Assembly (NCBI GenBank): GCA_031216445.1
Contig: CM062211.1
Span: forward strand, 16,948,001-17,012,000
Direction of reading: 5' to 3'
From: Lateolabrax maculatus
Lineage: Eukaryota > Chordata > Actinopteri > Acropomatiformes > Lateolabracidae
Length of the DNA: 64,000 bases
This document shows, one piece after another, positions 63,063 through 64,000 of this stretch. Both the position numbers and the translations under genes were made by a program. Below the pieces are notes generated by a model, which worked only from the letters and a program-made list of their open reading frames with translations, was not told the origin of the DNA and did no database searches. Every line of letters starts with the position of its first letter. Position 1 is the stretch's first letter.

Positions 63063-64000
63063 GTGTGTGCGTGCATGTATGTATGTGCAGGAGCACGGTA
63101 GACTGTTTAAATATGGATCCCAGTGGCAGTGCGGCGGTAAACAGCAGTAGATCTGGTTATTAAGAGCTTCTTCATTAGTATTAGGACATTGTTGATATTT
63201 AAAGGACAAATCTGTCTTTTTTTCTTTAAAACAACTGTGGTGCTGTGTGGTACGATGCCTTTTAAGGGGATCGTGTGTACCATGTTCACAGGAAGAGTTC
63301 ATTCAAATGACCCTCTAATGTAGAATTCTGGGTGAAATTTTTTGTTTTTTTAGTTCAGGAGTTGTGACGAACGCTGTGTTGTGGCACTCATAGATGTTAT
63401 TTTTATGTTTTTTTATTTGCTTTTTCTGTTGTGCACTTTTTTATCTGTTCTTAAACTGGACATTGAAAAGACTTCCAACACAAAATTGAACAAACAAAAT
63501 TAATTGTTTTTGAAGTGAGAACAAGGCAACATCTGTTTTCCTTCCTCAAACACTTTACAGACGGTTACAGAAGCATAACTTGACCTCGATTTCCAAAATG
63601 TGACCTCACAAGCTTCTGCTGTTTTCTCTGTACGTACGGGATCTTTTGCCTGTCCGTCTGTCCTCAAAAAGGAATCCTTCCTCAGTTACGCTCCCTGTAT
63701 TTTCTCCCATATTTTTTTGGCAGTGTTATTTATCCTTATCGAGGTTCCAAGGATAAGAGCTGTCATGTTGCTAGATTGTAAAGCCCTTTCAGACAAATGT
63801 ATGATTTGGGATATATAAACAGAATCATGTGACTTCTTTTGGCTATCATTTCTATCAATCACACTAACATTGTACTCACTGATTTGATTGCTGAGATCTG
63901 GGATTGCGGTGGCATTGTGGTGAAGAACATCAGTCCATCAGAGCCCGGACATGAGCTGTCAGAGGATCAACAAACCTCCACTTCATCAAACTTCCAGTCT

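Larger units (their letters stand above)
59225..64000. other. Non-coding DNA with candidate enhancers
   Basis: Low-repeat blocks at 59460-60060 and 62130-62560, an hAT-like copy at 61265-61749, and TG/CA tracts at 59609-59628, 62411-62430 and 63021-63062. No exon of gata3 or taf3 was recognised up to the window end. Confidence 0.5.

Overview
The window is nuclear DNA of a vertebrate, almost certainly a ray-finned (teleost) fish. It has spliced genes with GT-AG introns, abundant (CA)n/(TG)n microsatellites and several dispersed repeat families familiar from teleost genomes. Gene order and orientation, ITIH5(-) ITIH2(+) KIN(-) ATP5F1C(+), match human chromosome 10p14. I reconstructed four complete genes exon by exon, checking reading phase at every junction: itih5 (14 coding exons, 986 aa), itih2 (21 exons, 940 aa), kin (12 exons, 391 aa) and atp5f1c (9 exons, 293 aa). 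The 3' end of a fifth, unidentified + strand gene lies at the left edge.

Layout. 1-2.5 kb: last coding exon and probable long 3' UTR of the unidentified gene. 2.9-15.3 kb: itih5, minus strand. 15.3-17.1 kb: divergent spacer between the two heavy-chain genes. 17.1-25.4 kb: itih2, plus strand. 25.3-28.5 kb: kin, minus strand, tail to tail with itih2; the predicted 3' ends overlap. 28.5-29.8 kb: divergent kin/atp5f1c promoter region, with a TCTCGCGAGA palindrome on the kin side and an NRF1-type site on the atp5f1c side. 29.8-34.4 kb: atp5f1c. 34.4-64 kb: about 30 kb without a recognisable protein-coding exon. It holds microsatellites, repeat copies and several low-repeat stretches that look like conserved regulatory DNA. 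In human, TAF3 and GATA3 follow ATP5F1C; neither is visible here, and the desert may belong to gata3 regulation (inference).

Functionally, itih2 and itih5 are paralogues: secreted inter-alpha-trypsin inhibitor heavy chains with VIT, vWA and C-terminal domains, both keeping the Asp-Pro-His-Phe processing and chondroitin-ester motif. kin encodes a nuclear DNA/RNA-binding zinc-finger protein. atp5f1c encodes the rotor gamma subunit of mitochondrial ATP synthase. The two pairs are adjacent but not one pathway. I found no new biological system. The most useful observations are an apparent alternative last exon in atp5f1c, the overlapping itih2/kin 3' ends, a triple DR1 nuclear-receptor element in itih2 intron 1, and candidate enhancers and CTCF-like sites in the desert.
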